64,000 nucleotides of DNA from JALZAQ01 sp038253885 (GTDB lineage: Bacteria > Gemmatimonadota > Gemmatimonadetes > Gemmatimonadales > Gemmatimonadaceae), in contig JBBSGP010000001.1 in NCBI GenBank assembly GCA_038253885.1, positions 62,001 through 126,000 of the forward strand, given 5' to 3'. Under the pieces are notes generated by a model. That model made no database searches, was not told the origin of the DNA, and saw nothing but the letters and a program-made list of their open reading frames with translations. Shown here in pieces: positions 46,893 through 54,347 of this stretch; positions within the stretch are counted from its first letter, which is position 1, and every line of letters begins with the position of its first letter. A program made the translations under genes and the position numbers.

Positions 46893-46939
46893 CGCGGAGC
46901 GACCGGGTGGTGTGATCTCCACCCAGCCAGCGCAGGACA

Positions 46940-46976
46940 GCGGGCCAGGCTCCAGAAGCCTGGCCCGCGTTTTTTT
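46940..46976 (+). terminator. Strong intrinsic terminator after the pilin gene
   Basis: A perfect 12-base-pair GC-rich stem (GCGGGCCAGGCT with AGCCTGGCCCGC), a 5-base loop and then GTTTTTTT form a textbook rho-independent terminator 47 bases after the pilin stop. It is the clearest terminator in the window. The opposite strand has no A/T run positioned to end the convergent lipoprotein gene. Confidence 0.93.
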
Positions 46977-46996
46977 CGCCGCTCGCTGCTACTCGA

Positions 46997-47488
46997 TCAA
47001 GGGACGCCGGCATGGCGCGCCGTCAACGCGTTGGTCACTCGCTCGGCGAGCAGCTCGCGCGGAGTGATGAGAATCGCTATGAGATTGTTGACCACGATGT
47101 AGCGGGGCCGGCGCTCGGGCGGGAGCGCGGTCGCCGCCGCGCTGTCGATGCGCACCGATTCGCGCGCCCGTGCCGCCGCATCGGGGTAGATGAAGATTAG
47201 TAACTTCGCGCCGCTCACTCCCAGGCTGATGCCGCCGGGATGAAAGCGCGGATCGTGCTCGCGGCGTCCGGAGTCCGCCACCACGAGTCCCGCTTCGGCG
47301 AGACGCTTCACGACTTCGGGCTCGTTCCATTCGTCCCTGGCCTCGGCGACGCTCTCGGCAGCCACAGCGGCGCTCACGGAGTCCGATCGCGCCGCCGTTC
47401 CCGGCGGTGCTGGGGACGACGATCTGCCGCAGGCACAGAGCGCTCCCGCCGCCGTGAGCGCGCGAGCGAAAGCGCGCTTGTCCGTCAA
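46997..47488 (-). CDS. Small predicted lipoprotein of unknown function
   Basis: The 163-residue protein starts with TTG 47488, overlapping the stop of the cytochrome-like gene by 4 bases. Its signal ends in a lipobox-like LCAC near residue 20. The mature part has a helical segment (EARDEWNEPEVVKRLAEAGL), GVSGAKLLIFIYPDAAAR and a hydrophobic VVNNLIAILITP. I do not recognise a family. It is the last gene of the envelope cluster that begins with the nucleotidase-like lipoprotein, and it converges on the pilin terminator. Confidence 0.65.
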   Translation of the reverse strand: MTDKRAFARALTAAGALCACGRSSSPAPPGTAARSDSVSAAVAAESVAEARDEWNEPEVVKRLAEAGLVVADSGRREHDPRFHPGGISLGVSGAKLLIFIYPDAAARARESVRIDSAAATALPPERRPRYIVVNNLIAILITPRELLAERVTNALTARHAGVP

Positions 47489-47997
47489 TTCCGGAGGGCT
47501 CCCTGGTTGATCCAGTTCACGATCGTCTGGATCTGTCGAGGGGTGAGCGGTGTGGATGCCAGGGGCATGCGGGCGTTACTGAAGCGGCGCTGCGAATCGC
47601 CGGAGAGCATGCGCGCGATCCAGGAGCTGTCGGAGCTGATGTAGCAGAGCGGAGGCGCTGCCTCCCCGCATCCCTTGAATGGGCGCACACGAGAAAAGCG
47701 AGGGTCGATTGTCGATCGAGCATTCACCAGGGAGTCGTAGGCGTATGGTGCCTCGAGCACGAGTCCGGCCCGATGGGTGGCGAAGCTATGGCAGCCGCCG
47801 ATGGAGCAGCGCCTGGTGAAGATCGGCTGGACATCGCGAGAAAAGGACGGCGCGGCGACCTCCACATCGGGAAGACCGCCCGTTGGGTCACGCGCGGCAG
47901 AGAAATCGGCGCACCCGACATCGAGCGTGAGAATCGCCGCGGCGATAACGATCCCCGTTCGCCGGCGCGGGGTCGGCGTCAACGCCGGACTCGCCAC
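47485..47997 (-). CDS. Exported cytochrome c-like protein with CxxxxCH motif
   Basis: Starting at GTG 47997 gives a 170-residue protein with a hydrophobic signal (IVIAAAILTLDVGC, possibly lipidated at that Cys). The core is SFSRDVQPIFTRRCSIGGCHS, in which two cysteines are separated by four residues before His (CxxxxCH) instead of the usual CxxCH. The C-terminus (RMPLASTPLTPRQIQTIVNWI) is typical of the small c-type cytochrome-like domains found in Planctomycetes and Gemmatimonadota. Met in RMPL could be the sixth ligand. Whether haem is attached is uncertain. It overlaps the preceding gene by 19 bases and the next by 4. Confidence 0.72.
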   Translation of the reverse strand: MASPALTPTPRRRTGIVIAAAILTLDVGCADFSAARDPTGGLPDVEVAAPSFSRDVQPIFTRRCSIGGCHSFATHRAGLVLEAPYAYDSLVNARSTIDPRFSRVRPFKGCGEAAPPLCYISSDSSWIARMLSGDSQRRFSNARMPLASTPLTPRQIQTIVNWINQGALRN

Positions 47998-48854
47998 GTC
48001 GCCATCACCCTGGCCGTCAGCACGCTGCCGGGAGCGTAGAAGATCTCGCTGCTGGCGTCGGCACGCGTAGCGACCCTCCATCTCGCGCCAGCGTAGCCGA
48101 ACGGCCGCGTCGCGATCAGCTCGAGGATGGGGTGATCCGTATCGCGGCTCCCGTCAGAGCGAATCACTCCGATGTCGAAGCGCGTCCGCTCTCGGCGAAG
48201 TCCGACGCCGGCGAAGGGCAGAACCGCACGGTGGCGCAACGGTCCGCTCGCCACGAGCTCGATCGAGAAATGGCGCGGCATGAAGTGGTCATCGCTCGGG
48301 CGGCCGTTGCAGACGCGCCGGAAGTACACCGAGTCCGAGTGGGTGCTGCGGTCGAGGAGCGTTCTGGTGCACGTGATCGCCCCGCTCACCGTGCCGGTCA
48401 TGAAGGAGATCCGGGGCACGATACTCAGCCCCGGCGCGTCCACGATCGCGCGCGAGATCGCCACTCCCACGAGACTCGCCTCGAGCTCGAAGAAGCGCAG
48501 GGGAGGAATCCAGCTCGCTTCGAGGAGTGCGCGTCCGGGCAGAGCAAGGGAACCACGCGGGCGCGGCACAACCGGTGCGAGGTTCGTGGCCTCGGGCTTC
48601 CCGAACGCATCGCTTCGCTGCGCCGCGCTGAGTGGAGGCACGTAGACCACCTCCGCGCCGAGCTCGGCACTCCAGCGCCTGCTTGGGCGCAGAGCCTCGA
48701 TCGCCGGAAAGGCGAGGACGGACGAGTAGTACGCCATGAGCCGTCCTTCTGGCTCGGCGAATTCGTGGCGCTCGACGACACGCTGCTGCGCCGTGACTCG
48801 CGCTGGAACTGACAAGATCATGGCGCCAGCAACCAACCGCAGGGCGAATCGCAC
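47979..48854 (-). CDS. Exported protein, probable outer-membrane beta-barrel
   Basis: I chose GTG 48854, seven bases after the cytochrome stop, because it yields a clean signal peptide (MRFALRLVAGAMILS, cleavage near VTAQ); an ATG at 48920 would overlap the upstream gene by 59 bases. The mature 268 residues alternate polar and apolar residues with many strand-like stretches (ELGAEVVYVPPLS, ALLEASWIPPLRFFELEASL, VLTARVMATWRVRR). They end in an aromatic/basic strand, suggesting a small barrel. Two Cys residues (ITCTRT, RRVCNGR) may pair. I cannot name the family. It sits between two cytochrome-like genes. Confidence 0.65.
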   Translation of the reverse strand: MRFALRLVAGAMILSVPARVTAQQRVVERHEFAEPEGRLMAYYSSVLAFPAIEALRPSRRWSAELGAEVVYVPPLSAAQRSDAFGKPEATNLAPVVPRPRGSLALPGRALLEASWIPPLRFFELEASLVGVAISRAIVDAPGLSIVPRISFMTGTVSGAITCTRTLLDRSTHSDSVYFRRVCNGRPSDDHFMPRHFSIELVASGPLRHRAVLPFAGVGLRRERTRFDIGVIRSDGSRDTDHPILELIATRPFGYAGARWRVATRADASSEIFYAPGSVLTARVMATWRVRR

Positions 48855-48861
48855 GGCGAGA

Positions 48862-49794
48862 TCAGCGAGGCGGCGCGGGGAGTGCTGCGCGCTTCGCGGC
48901 ACGGACGTGATAGGCGACATCGGGCGGAGGATCGCCGTTGGGCCAGTCGCGCTCCTTCCCCGGAAAGTCGGGGCGAAGCCGAGATCCGATGTACGCGGCC
49001 AGGTCGAAGGCCTGCTCCGCGGTCAGCGAGCCCGGCTTGTCCAACGGCATGTTGGCCCGGATGAACGCAGCCGATGTCCCGATGCGCGCCATGCCGGCGC
49101 CGATGTTGAACGAGCGGTTTCCCCAGAGCGGTGGGGCGGCGGTCGAGCCCTGACCATCAGCGCCATGGCAGCTCACGCACGCCGATGCGTACAGCGCCCT
49201 CCCGCGGACAGTGTCACCTGAGAGCAGCCGGAGCTTTGGCAGTCCCTGCCCCACCACCTCGGCGCCTACCGGGATGCCGCGCGAGAGAAAAGCCATGTAG
49301 GCGACGATGTCGCGCATCTCGGTCGAGGCGAGGTCGAGCGCCCGGCCGTTCATGCTGCGCTCGAAGCAATCGTTGATTCGGTCTTCGAGACGGCTCACCG
49401 AGCCGCTTCGACTCCGGTATTGCGGGAAGCGCGCGTACACCCCAACCCAGGGCATGGCATTCGCCTGTGTTCCATCACCGGGGTGGCAGCTGACGCACTC
49501 GAGACGGGCACGCACTCGTGATGGCAGACTCTCCGCGGTCGCGCGCAGTAGCGCCCTCCCTCTGATTATCGAGGCGGCCATCGCGCCAGCCGGTATCTCG
49601 CTGTCTGCGGGAACGCGAAGAGCGATCCGCGGCGGACTGCCTGGAGCGGCGGCCGGTGTCCGCGCGCCGTTCGGGGACTCGGCACGGCGCGCATCGACAC
49701 GCCCGCAGGCCACCGCACAGGAAACGGCGCAGAGCGCGCCGCACATTCTGGTACGGTGCGCGCGCCGGCCGAGCTCCAAGGAGTGGGGCCGCAT
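48862..49794 (-). CDS. TsdA-like diheme cytochrome c
   Basis: The 310-residue protein (ATG 49794; ATG 49746 is weaker) has a basic signal with lipobox VAC, then two cytochrome c domains. The first has LECVSCHPGDGTQ, VYARFPQYRSRSG and RINDCFERSMNG. The second has ASACVSCHGADGQG, SFNIGAGM, FIRANMPLD and GKERDWPNGDPP. These blocks match thiosulfate dehydrogenase/tetrathionate reductase (TsdA) and related SoxXA-like proteins. The Cys in INDCFERS is where TsdA has its unusual haem-ligating Cys, by my recollection of the family. Substrate assignment needs care, because the family includes enzymes of unknown activity. The gene begins 65 bases after the nucleotidase-like gene. Confidence 0.82.
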   Translation of the reverse strand: MRPHSLELGRRAHRTRMCGALCAVSCAVACGRVDARRAESPNGARTPAAAPGSPPRIALRVPADSEIPAGAMAASIIRGRALLRATAESLPSRVRARLECVSCHPGDGTQANAMPWVGVYARFPQYRSRSGSVSRLEDRINDCFERSMNGRALDLASTEMRDIVAYMAFLSRGIPVGAEVVGQGLPKLRLLSGDTVRGRALYASACVSCHGADGQGSTAAPPLWGNRSFNIGAGMARIGTSAAFIRANMPLDKPGSLTAEQAFDLAAYIGSRLRPDFPGKERDWPNGDPPPDVAYHVRAAKRAALPAPPR

Positions 49795-49859
49795 GATCCG
49801 AATCTCTGATGGCAGAGCGGAGATCGCAATGCGGCCGGCGAGCGGCGCTCTCCAGTCGG

Positions 49860-51374
49860 CTAGTGCTGTACCAGACGGCCTGGGGTCGGCACGGTCACCA
49901 TTCCTCCGAGCCGACTCGAGATGTGCGAGATCAGAAGGTCCGCCGTCCGCGGCGCTCGGGCCGAGTCTCCACATGCGGATTCGGCCTCAGGCACGGAATA
50001 GCCGTCGCCGTGCGCACACGCGGGATAGACGTCGAAGGCCACGCGCATCGTCTCCTCACTCCGGATCGGACGACCGTCGCTGCGGTGCACCTCCCCGACG
50101 ATGCGCGAGCCACTCGGGCGCGACAGGTCGTAGTCGATGACGAGTCCCGACACCTGTAGAAAGCCACCGTGCCCGTGCTCGGCCAGTCCGTGCTCGATCA
50201 GCTCCCGCAGGCGGGGTGCGCTCAGAGGGAACGTGACGATCCGGGTCTCGTCCGCGAACAGAAAGATCGATTCCACCTGGTAGGTGCTGATGGCACCGGG
50301 CTGGAGGATGTCATCGAGGCGCAACGTACCCGAGTTGATGAGGGCGACGTCGGCGCCGGTGCCCCCGCGGATCGCGTCCGCGACGAGATCACCGAGGGGA
50401 GACTCGCGACGGCGCGAGACGGCATCGCGCCCATCGAGCGGCTCGCGCAGCTCTCCGATCACTCGTGGCGGCCCGAGACGCCGCAACAGACTGTCACTCC
50501 ACGAGCGTATGACCATCGCGGCCGCCGAATCGGTTGCGATGCGCGCATCGATCCGGATCAGCGTCGCGGCCGGCGGTGCGGTGGGACCGGCGCTGTCCAT
50601 CGTCACCAGCTGCGCGGAGCGGGCATTCGCGTCCGCCTTGATCACCCGCGACCGGCCGACGATCAGGTCGTGCCACTCGTGCTCGTGACCCCCGAGGATG
50701 AGCGACACCGCCGGCTCGTTCGCCAGCAGCGCACTGTCGGCGGACAGATTCTGATGGGTGATGCCGACGATGCGTTGGGCTCCGAGGGCTCGAAGGGTCG
50801 AGATCGCCGAGTGGGCGGCGCTGTCCGGGCTGCCGCAGCGCACGTAGCGCCGGTAGTCGCCTTGCAGCGTCAGCGCGAAGAATCCGTAGCGCACACCGTG
50901 AACACTGACGGTGTCCCAGGGGCGCACACGCGGAAAGGGAGCGCCGTCCGCCTGCGTGCAGTTGCTCGACAGCCATCGAAAACGCGACTGCGCGACTCGC
51001 GCGATGAGCGTGTCGCGGTCGAGCTCGAACTCGTGATTACCGAACGTCGCGTAGTCCAGCTCGGCGGCGTTGAGAACCTCGACCATCTGCCGGCCCGCGT
51101 ACCACTTGCTGAGCAGGCTCGGCGAGAGGACATCGCCTGCGAGCACGAAGATCACCGGGCCCCGGGCGGCGAGCGAGCGGCGTAGCGTGGCGAGGCGTGC
51201 CACTCCGCCGCTGCCATCGTGCAGCGTATCGGCGACGTAGACATCGTTGACGAGCATGAAACGCAGTGGCGGGGCGGGCGCCGGCTCCCGTGGGATCGGG
51301 GGACCGGCCGGACGGGCGCACGAGGCCGCGAGAAGGATCGCGGTGACGGCCGCGCGCGCACTGCGGCCGCTCAC
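49860..51374 (-). CDS. 5'-nucleotidase-family metallophosphoesterase lipoprotein
   Basis: GTG 51374 gives a 504-residue protein with a lipoprotein signal (ILLAASC); the longer open frame has no better start. The N-terminal metallophosphoesterase domain has FMLVNDVYV, GGVARLATL, LAGDVLSPS, FGNHEFELD, ITHQNLSAD and LGGHEHEW. A C-terminal 5'-nucleotidase domain has SPLGDLVADAIRGGTGADVALINSG and FPLSAPRLRELIEHGL. The usual DxH at the first metal site reads DVY here. The fold is shared by UshA, NadN and SoxB. It is likely an envelope nucleotidase or phosphoesterase, and it heads the cytochrome cluster. Confidence 0.84.
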   Translation of the reverse strand: MSGRSARAAVTAILLAASCARPAGPPIPREPAPAPPLRFMLVNDVYVADTLHDGSGGVARLATLRRSLAARGPVIFVLAGDVLSPSLLSKWYAGRQMVEVLNAAELDYATFGNHEFELDRDTLIARVAQSRFRWLSSNCTQADGAPFPRVRPWDTVSVHGVRYGFFALTLQGDYRRYVRCGSPDSAAHSAISTLRALGAQRIVGITHQNLSADSALLANEPAVSLILGGHEHEWHDLIVGRSRVIKADANARSAQLVTMDSAGPTAPPAATLIRIDARIATDSAAAMVIRSWSDSLLRRLGPPRVIGELREPLDGRDAVSRRRESPLGDLVADAIRGGTGADVALINSGTLRLDDILQPGAISTYQVESIFLFADETRIVTFPLSAPRLRELIEHGLAEHGHGGFLQVSGLVIDYDLSRPSGSRIVGEVHRSDGRPIRSEETMRVAFDVYPACAHGDGYSVPEAESACGDSARAPRTADLLISHISSRLGGMVTVPTPGRLVQH

Positions 51375-51478
51375 CGAAGAAATACCCGCATGGGAGGAAG
51401 CTTGGGGTGAGGGCGGCGGCGAGGTCAAGGCGACGGAGACTCGAAGCGGGGGGCACGGTTCCCGCAAAAGACGCTCAC

Positions 51479-52123
51479 GTGTCTCCACCTGCTGTCGGTC
51501 CGTCTGCCGAACCACCGATCCGCGGAGCTCGCGCGCGAGTCCTGCGCGTGGTGGCGCGGATGCACGCGTGGGCGGAGTCGGGCTGGGCGCGGACCGGAGC
51601 GGCGTTCTGGGCATTTCTTCAGAGCGCGTTCGTTCCCGGCCCGGCCGACGCGCTACTGGCCCCGCTCGGTCTCGCCGACCCGCCCCGGGTATTCGAGCTG
51701 GCGCTCTGGTCCGCCGTCGGCTCCGTGCTCGGCTGCCTCGCCGCGTTCGGCCTGGGAGCGGCCGGTACCTCTGCCACCGCGTCGCTCATGCACCTGGCCG
51801 GGATGACCGGGGAGCGAATGCTCCACCTGCGGACCCTTCTCGCCGAACACCGCTGGCCCGTCATTCTGATCGGCGGTGCGCTTCCGGTGCTCTCGACCAA
51901 GCTGCTCTGTGTGACGGCTGGCGCGATGGGGCTGCCCTTCCTCGACTTTGCCGTCGCCATCGCCGCGGCCCGAGCCGTCCGGTACGCGGGGGCCGCGGCG
52001 CTGATACACTTCGCGGGAGATCGGCTTCTCGATCGGTTCGGCATCACCCAGGCCGGAAGGGACCGGGAAATCAGAGGGATTTCTTCGGGAGATCAGAATG
52101 ACCAGGACGACAGAGAGAGCTAG
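51479..52123 (+). CDS. VTT/DedA-like small membrane protein (YqaA-type)
   Basis: The product from GTG 51479 is about 214 residues; ATG 51560 just before the domain is an alternative. The domain reads WARTGAAFWAFLQSAFVPGP, then ELALWSAVGSVLGCLAAFGLG, a short amphipathic part, and LIGGALPVLSTKLLCVTAGAMG. These are re-entrant/TM patterns of the VTT (SNARE-associated Golgi, DedA) superfamily, subfamily YqaA. Members translocate or scramble phospholipids such as undecaprenyl phosphate in some cases. The tail is charged. The crcB gene follows 24 bases on. Confidence 0.72.
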   Translation: MSPPAVGPSAEPPIRGARARVLRVVARMHAWAESGWARTGAAFWAFLQSAFVPGPADALLAPLGLADPPRVFELALWSAVGSVLGCLAAFGLGAAGTSATASLMHLAGMTGERMLHLRTLLAEHRWPVILIGGALPVLSTKLLCVTAGAMGLPFLDFAVAIAAARAVRYAGAAALIHFAGDRLLDRFGITQAGRDREIRGISSGDQNDQDDRES

Positions 52124-52147
52124 CGCCAAGAAAGGCCGAGTCGGCAC

Positions 52148-52525
52148 GTGAACTGGATAGCGGTAATCGTGGGCGGCGGGCTCGGATGCGCGCTCCGCTA
52201 CGCCGTGGCCGGGTTCTGGTTGGGTTCGTCGCTCAACTTTCCGTGGGGCACTTTGGCGGTGAATGTCACCGGCTCGCTGGCCTTAGGGTTCCTCGGGCGC
52301 TATTTCGCCCCTCCGCACGGCTCTCACGTCGTCTTTCTGTTCGTATCAGTTGGACTGTGTGGTGGCTACACGACCTTTTCAACGTTCGCTCTTGACGCCG
52401 TCACGCTTATCGAGCGAGGCGCGCCCATTCGTGCTGCGACCTACATTCTTGCGAGCATCATCGCGTCCTATCTCGCTGTGGTCGTTGGCTACTCTGCCGC
52501 GCGAGCGCTGCGCCCACCGCTATGA
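52148..52525 (+). CDS. crcB: Fluoride channel CrcB/Fluc
   Basis: The 125-residue protein has four membrane segments and the Fluc hallmarks: GGGLGCALRYAVAG, GTLAVNVTGSLALGFL (the conserved Asn) and GLCGGYTTFSTFALDA with the Phe-box region. It starts with GTG. Channels of this family form antiparallel dimers that export fluoride. There is only one copy here, so a homodimer is expected. I looked for a fluoride riboswitch in the short leader and found no convincing one; the gene may be read from the VTT gene's transcript. Confidence 0.95.
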   Translation: MNWIAVIVGGGLGCALRYAVAGFWLGSSLNFPWGTLAVNVTGSLALGFLGRYFAPPHGSHVVFLFVSVGLCGGYTTFSTFALDAVTLIERGAPIRAATYILASIIASYLAVVVGYSAARALRPPL

Positions 52526-52555
52526 GTTTCGTCAAGCGCCTACTTCCGACGGTCG

Positions 52556-53698
52556 TTAGTTCTCCCTCTCCCCGGGGACGAGACCGCGGACGAAGCGCAC
52601 CGGAATTCCCCCGTTCCTCGTCTCGAGCAGCGGCACGAGATCGAGGCCGATCTGCGCCTCGAGCGCCGCATCCGCGGTAATCAGGGCCAGCGTCCACCCC
52701 GAACAACGGCGCCGCAGAACGTTTCCGAGCTGCGCGTAGAGGTCCCGCAGCCGGTCGCGCTCTCCGACGCGCACGCCATAGGGAGGATTGGTGGCGACGT
52801 GACCGATCCCCGGCCCGCGTTCGAGCGCCGAGAGTGGAGCGACGCGAAGCTCGACGTCGCCCGCCACTCCCGCGCGCTCGGCGTTCGATCTCGCCGCGGC
52901 GATCGCGCCCTCGTCGCGGTCGCTCCCGCGAATCGGGAATGGCGCCCGCGGCAGTGCCAACGCCATCGCGTCCGCGCGCATCTCTTCCCACCGGCTAGGG
53001 TCGAACGCGGGCCAATCCATGAACGCGAATCGGCGCGCGATCCCGGGTGCGATCTGCCGTGCGATCAGCGCCCCTTCGATGGCGATCGTCCCCGACCCAC
53101 ACATCGGATCCAGCAGCGCACCCTGTCCGCGCCAATCCGCAGCCGAGAGCAGGGCGGCCGCGAGCGTCTCCCGGATCGGTGCCTTTGCCAGAGCCTGGCG
53201 ATATCCTCGCCGGTGCAACAGCAGGCCGGAGCTGTCGGCGCTCACCGTCATCCGATCGCGAAAGAGCCGCACGATCACGAGCTGCGCCGTCCCCTCCTCT
53301 TCCTCCCCGGCATGCGCTTCCACCGCTCGCGCGCCGCAGCGCGACGCGATGCCGTGGCTGAGGCGTTCGGCGATCGCTCCGGTATGATAGAGGCGCGACT
53401 TCTTGCTGGTGACCCGCAGGTGGACGGGGCGATCGGCGGCGAGAAAGCGCTCCCAGGGTATCCGCGGCCCTTGCTTCTCGATCTCGTTGAAGCCGCGGGC
53501 ACGAAACTCGGCGAGGCGCACCAGCACGCGGCTGGCCGTGCGGGACCAGAGATTCGCGCGAGCGACAGCAGCGGGATCGCCCCGGAACGAGACGCCTCCC
53601 GGCTGTGCCCGCACGGCGTCCATCCCCAGCGCGACGAGCTCCGCGGTCGCGAGCGGCTCGAGGCCGGGCGCGGTGACGGCGAAGAGGTCCAGCGTCAC
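52556..53698 (-). CDS. THUMP-domain RNA methyltransferase (RlmL/TrmN-like)
   Basis: The 380-residue protein has an N-terminal ferredoxin-like/THUMP region (VTAPGLEPLATAELVALG, HLRVTSKKSRLYHTGAIAER) and a class I methyltransferase domain. That domain has LLDPMCGSGTIAIEGALIA, RGSDRDEGAIAAAR and the catalytic ATNPPYGVRVGE (NPPY). This matches COG0116 guanine-N2 RNA methyltransferases, such as those acting on 23S rRNA G2445 or tRNA. The position modified cannot be set from sequence. The GTG start overlaps the AlkA stop by 4 bases. Confidence 0.9.
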   Translation of the reverse strand: MTLDLFAVTAPGLEPLATAELVALGMDAVRAQPGGVSFRGDPAAVARANLWSRTASRVLVRLAEFRARGFNEIEKQGPRIPWERFLAADRPVHLRVTSKKSRLYHTGAIAERLSHGIASRCGARAVEAHAGEEEEGTAQLVIVRLFRDRMTVSADSSGLLLHRRGYRQALAKAPIRETLAAALLSAADWRGQGALLDPMCGSGTIAIEGALIARQIAPGIARRFAFMDWPAFDPSRWEEMRADAMALALPRAPFPIRGSDRDEGAIAAARSNAERAGVAGDVELRVAPLSALERGPGIGHVATNPPYGVRVGERDRLRDLYAQLGNVLRRRCSGWTLALITADAALEAQIGLDLVPLLETRNGGIPVRFVRGLVPGEREN

Positions 53699-54327
53699 CT
53701 AGCGATTTTTTCAGCGGCCGGCGGACGGTTGTCGAGACTCCGCCAGAGGTACCAGCTCGCGATCGTCCGGTGGGGCGCCCACTTCCGGCCGATCTCCTGC
53801 ACGCGCGCCGACGTGGGCATCTTGCGCAGCCGGTATTCCTTCTTGATGGCTTTGCGGATGCCCAGATCCAGATCCGGCAGAACGTCGGGACGGCCAAGTC
53901 GGAACATGAGGAACATCTGGGCGGTCCAGAGGCCGACCCCCTTCACGCTCGTGAGCGCGGAGATGATCGCCTCGTCTTCGAGATCGTGCAGACGGTCGAT
54001 CGGCACCTCGGAGCGTTGCACACGCGCGGACAGATCCCGCATGTAGCCGATCTTCTGGCGCGACAGACCCGCCGCGCGGAGCTGCTCATCGGATGCGCCG
54101 AGCAGCTCCTCTGGCAGCGGAGTGCGGCCGCCGAACAGCTGCTGGACCCGTCCGAATATCGTCGCCGCGGCCGCACCCGAGAGCTGCTGGTAGACGATGG
54201 AGCGGAGCACGGCGTCGAAGTGCGTACCGATCGCGTGCGGCTCCGCCGTGCAGCGCCCGACCCGGTCGATGACGCGGGCCAGCACCGGGTCCACACGCCG
54301 CAGGTGGTTTATCGCTTTTCGGTGCAT
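53695..54327 (-). CDS. AlkA-type DNA-3-methyladenine glycosylase
   Basis: The 210-residue protein is a compact HhH-GPD glycosylase. The hairpin LTSVKGVGLWTAQMFLMF is followed by GRPDVLPDLDLGIRKA, in which Asp154 (DLGI) is the expected catalytic acid. Early helices carry SIVYQQLSGAAAATI, the typical AlkA opening. There is no Fe-S cluster Cys motif, in line with alkylation-repair rather than EndoIII-type enzymes. It removes alkylated bases from DNA. It lies between the Ada-type gene and the RNA methyltransferase, in one transcription direction. Confidence 0.91.
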   Translation of the reverse strand: MHRKAINHLRRVDPVLARVIDRVGRCTAEPHAIGTHFDAVLRSIVYQQLSGAAAATIFGRVQQLFGGRTPLPEELLGASDEQLRAAGLSRQKIGYMRDLSARVQRSEVPIDRLHDLEDEAIISALTSVKGVGLWTAQMFLMFRLGRPDVLPDLDLGIRKAIKKEYRLRKMPTSARVQEIGRKWAPHRTIASWYLWRSLDNRPPAAEKIAR

Positions 54328-54347
54328 CCACCTCCTTTCTCCGCGCG

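Noticed and set aside
52085..52147. A fluoride riboswitch before crcB
   Set aside because: The gap is 24 bases and no conserved pseudoknot pattern is visible.
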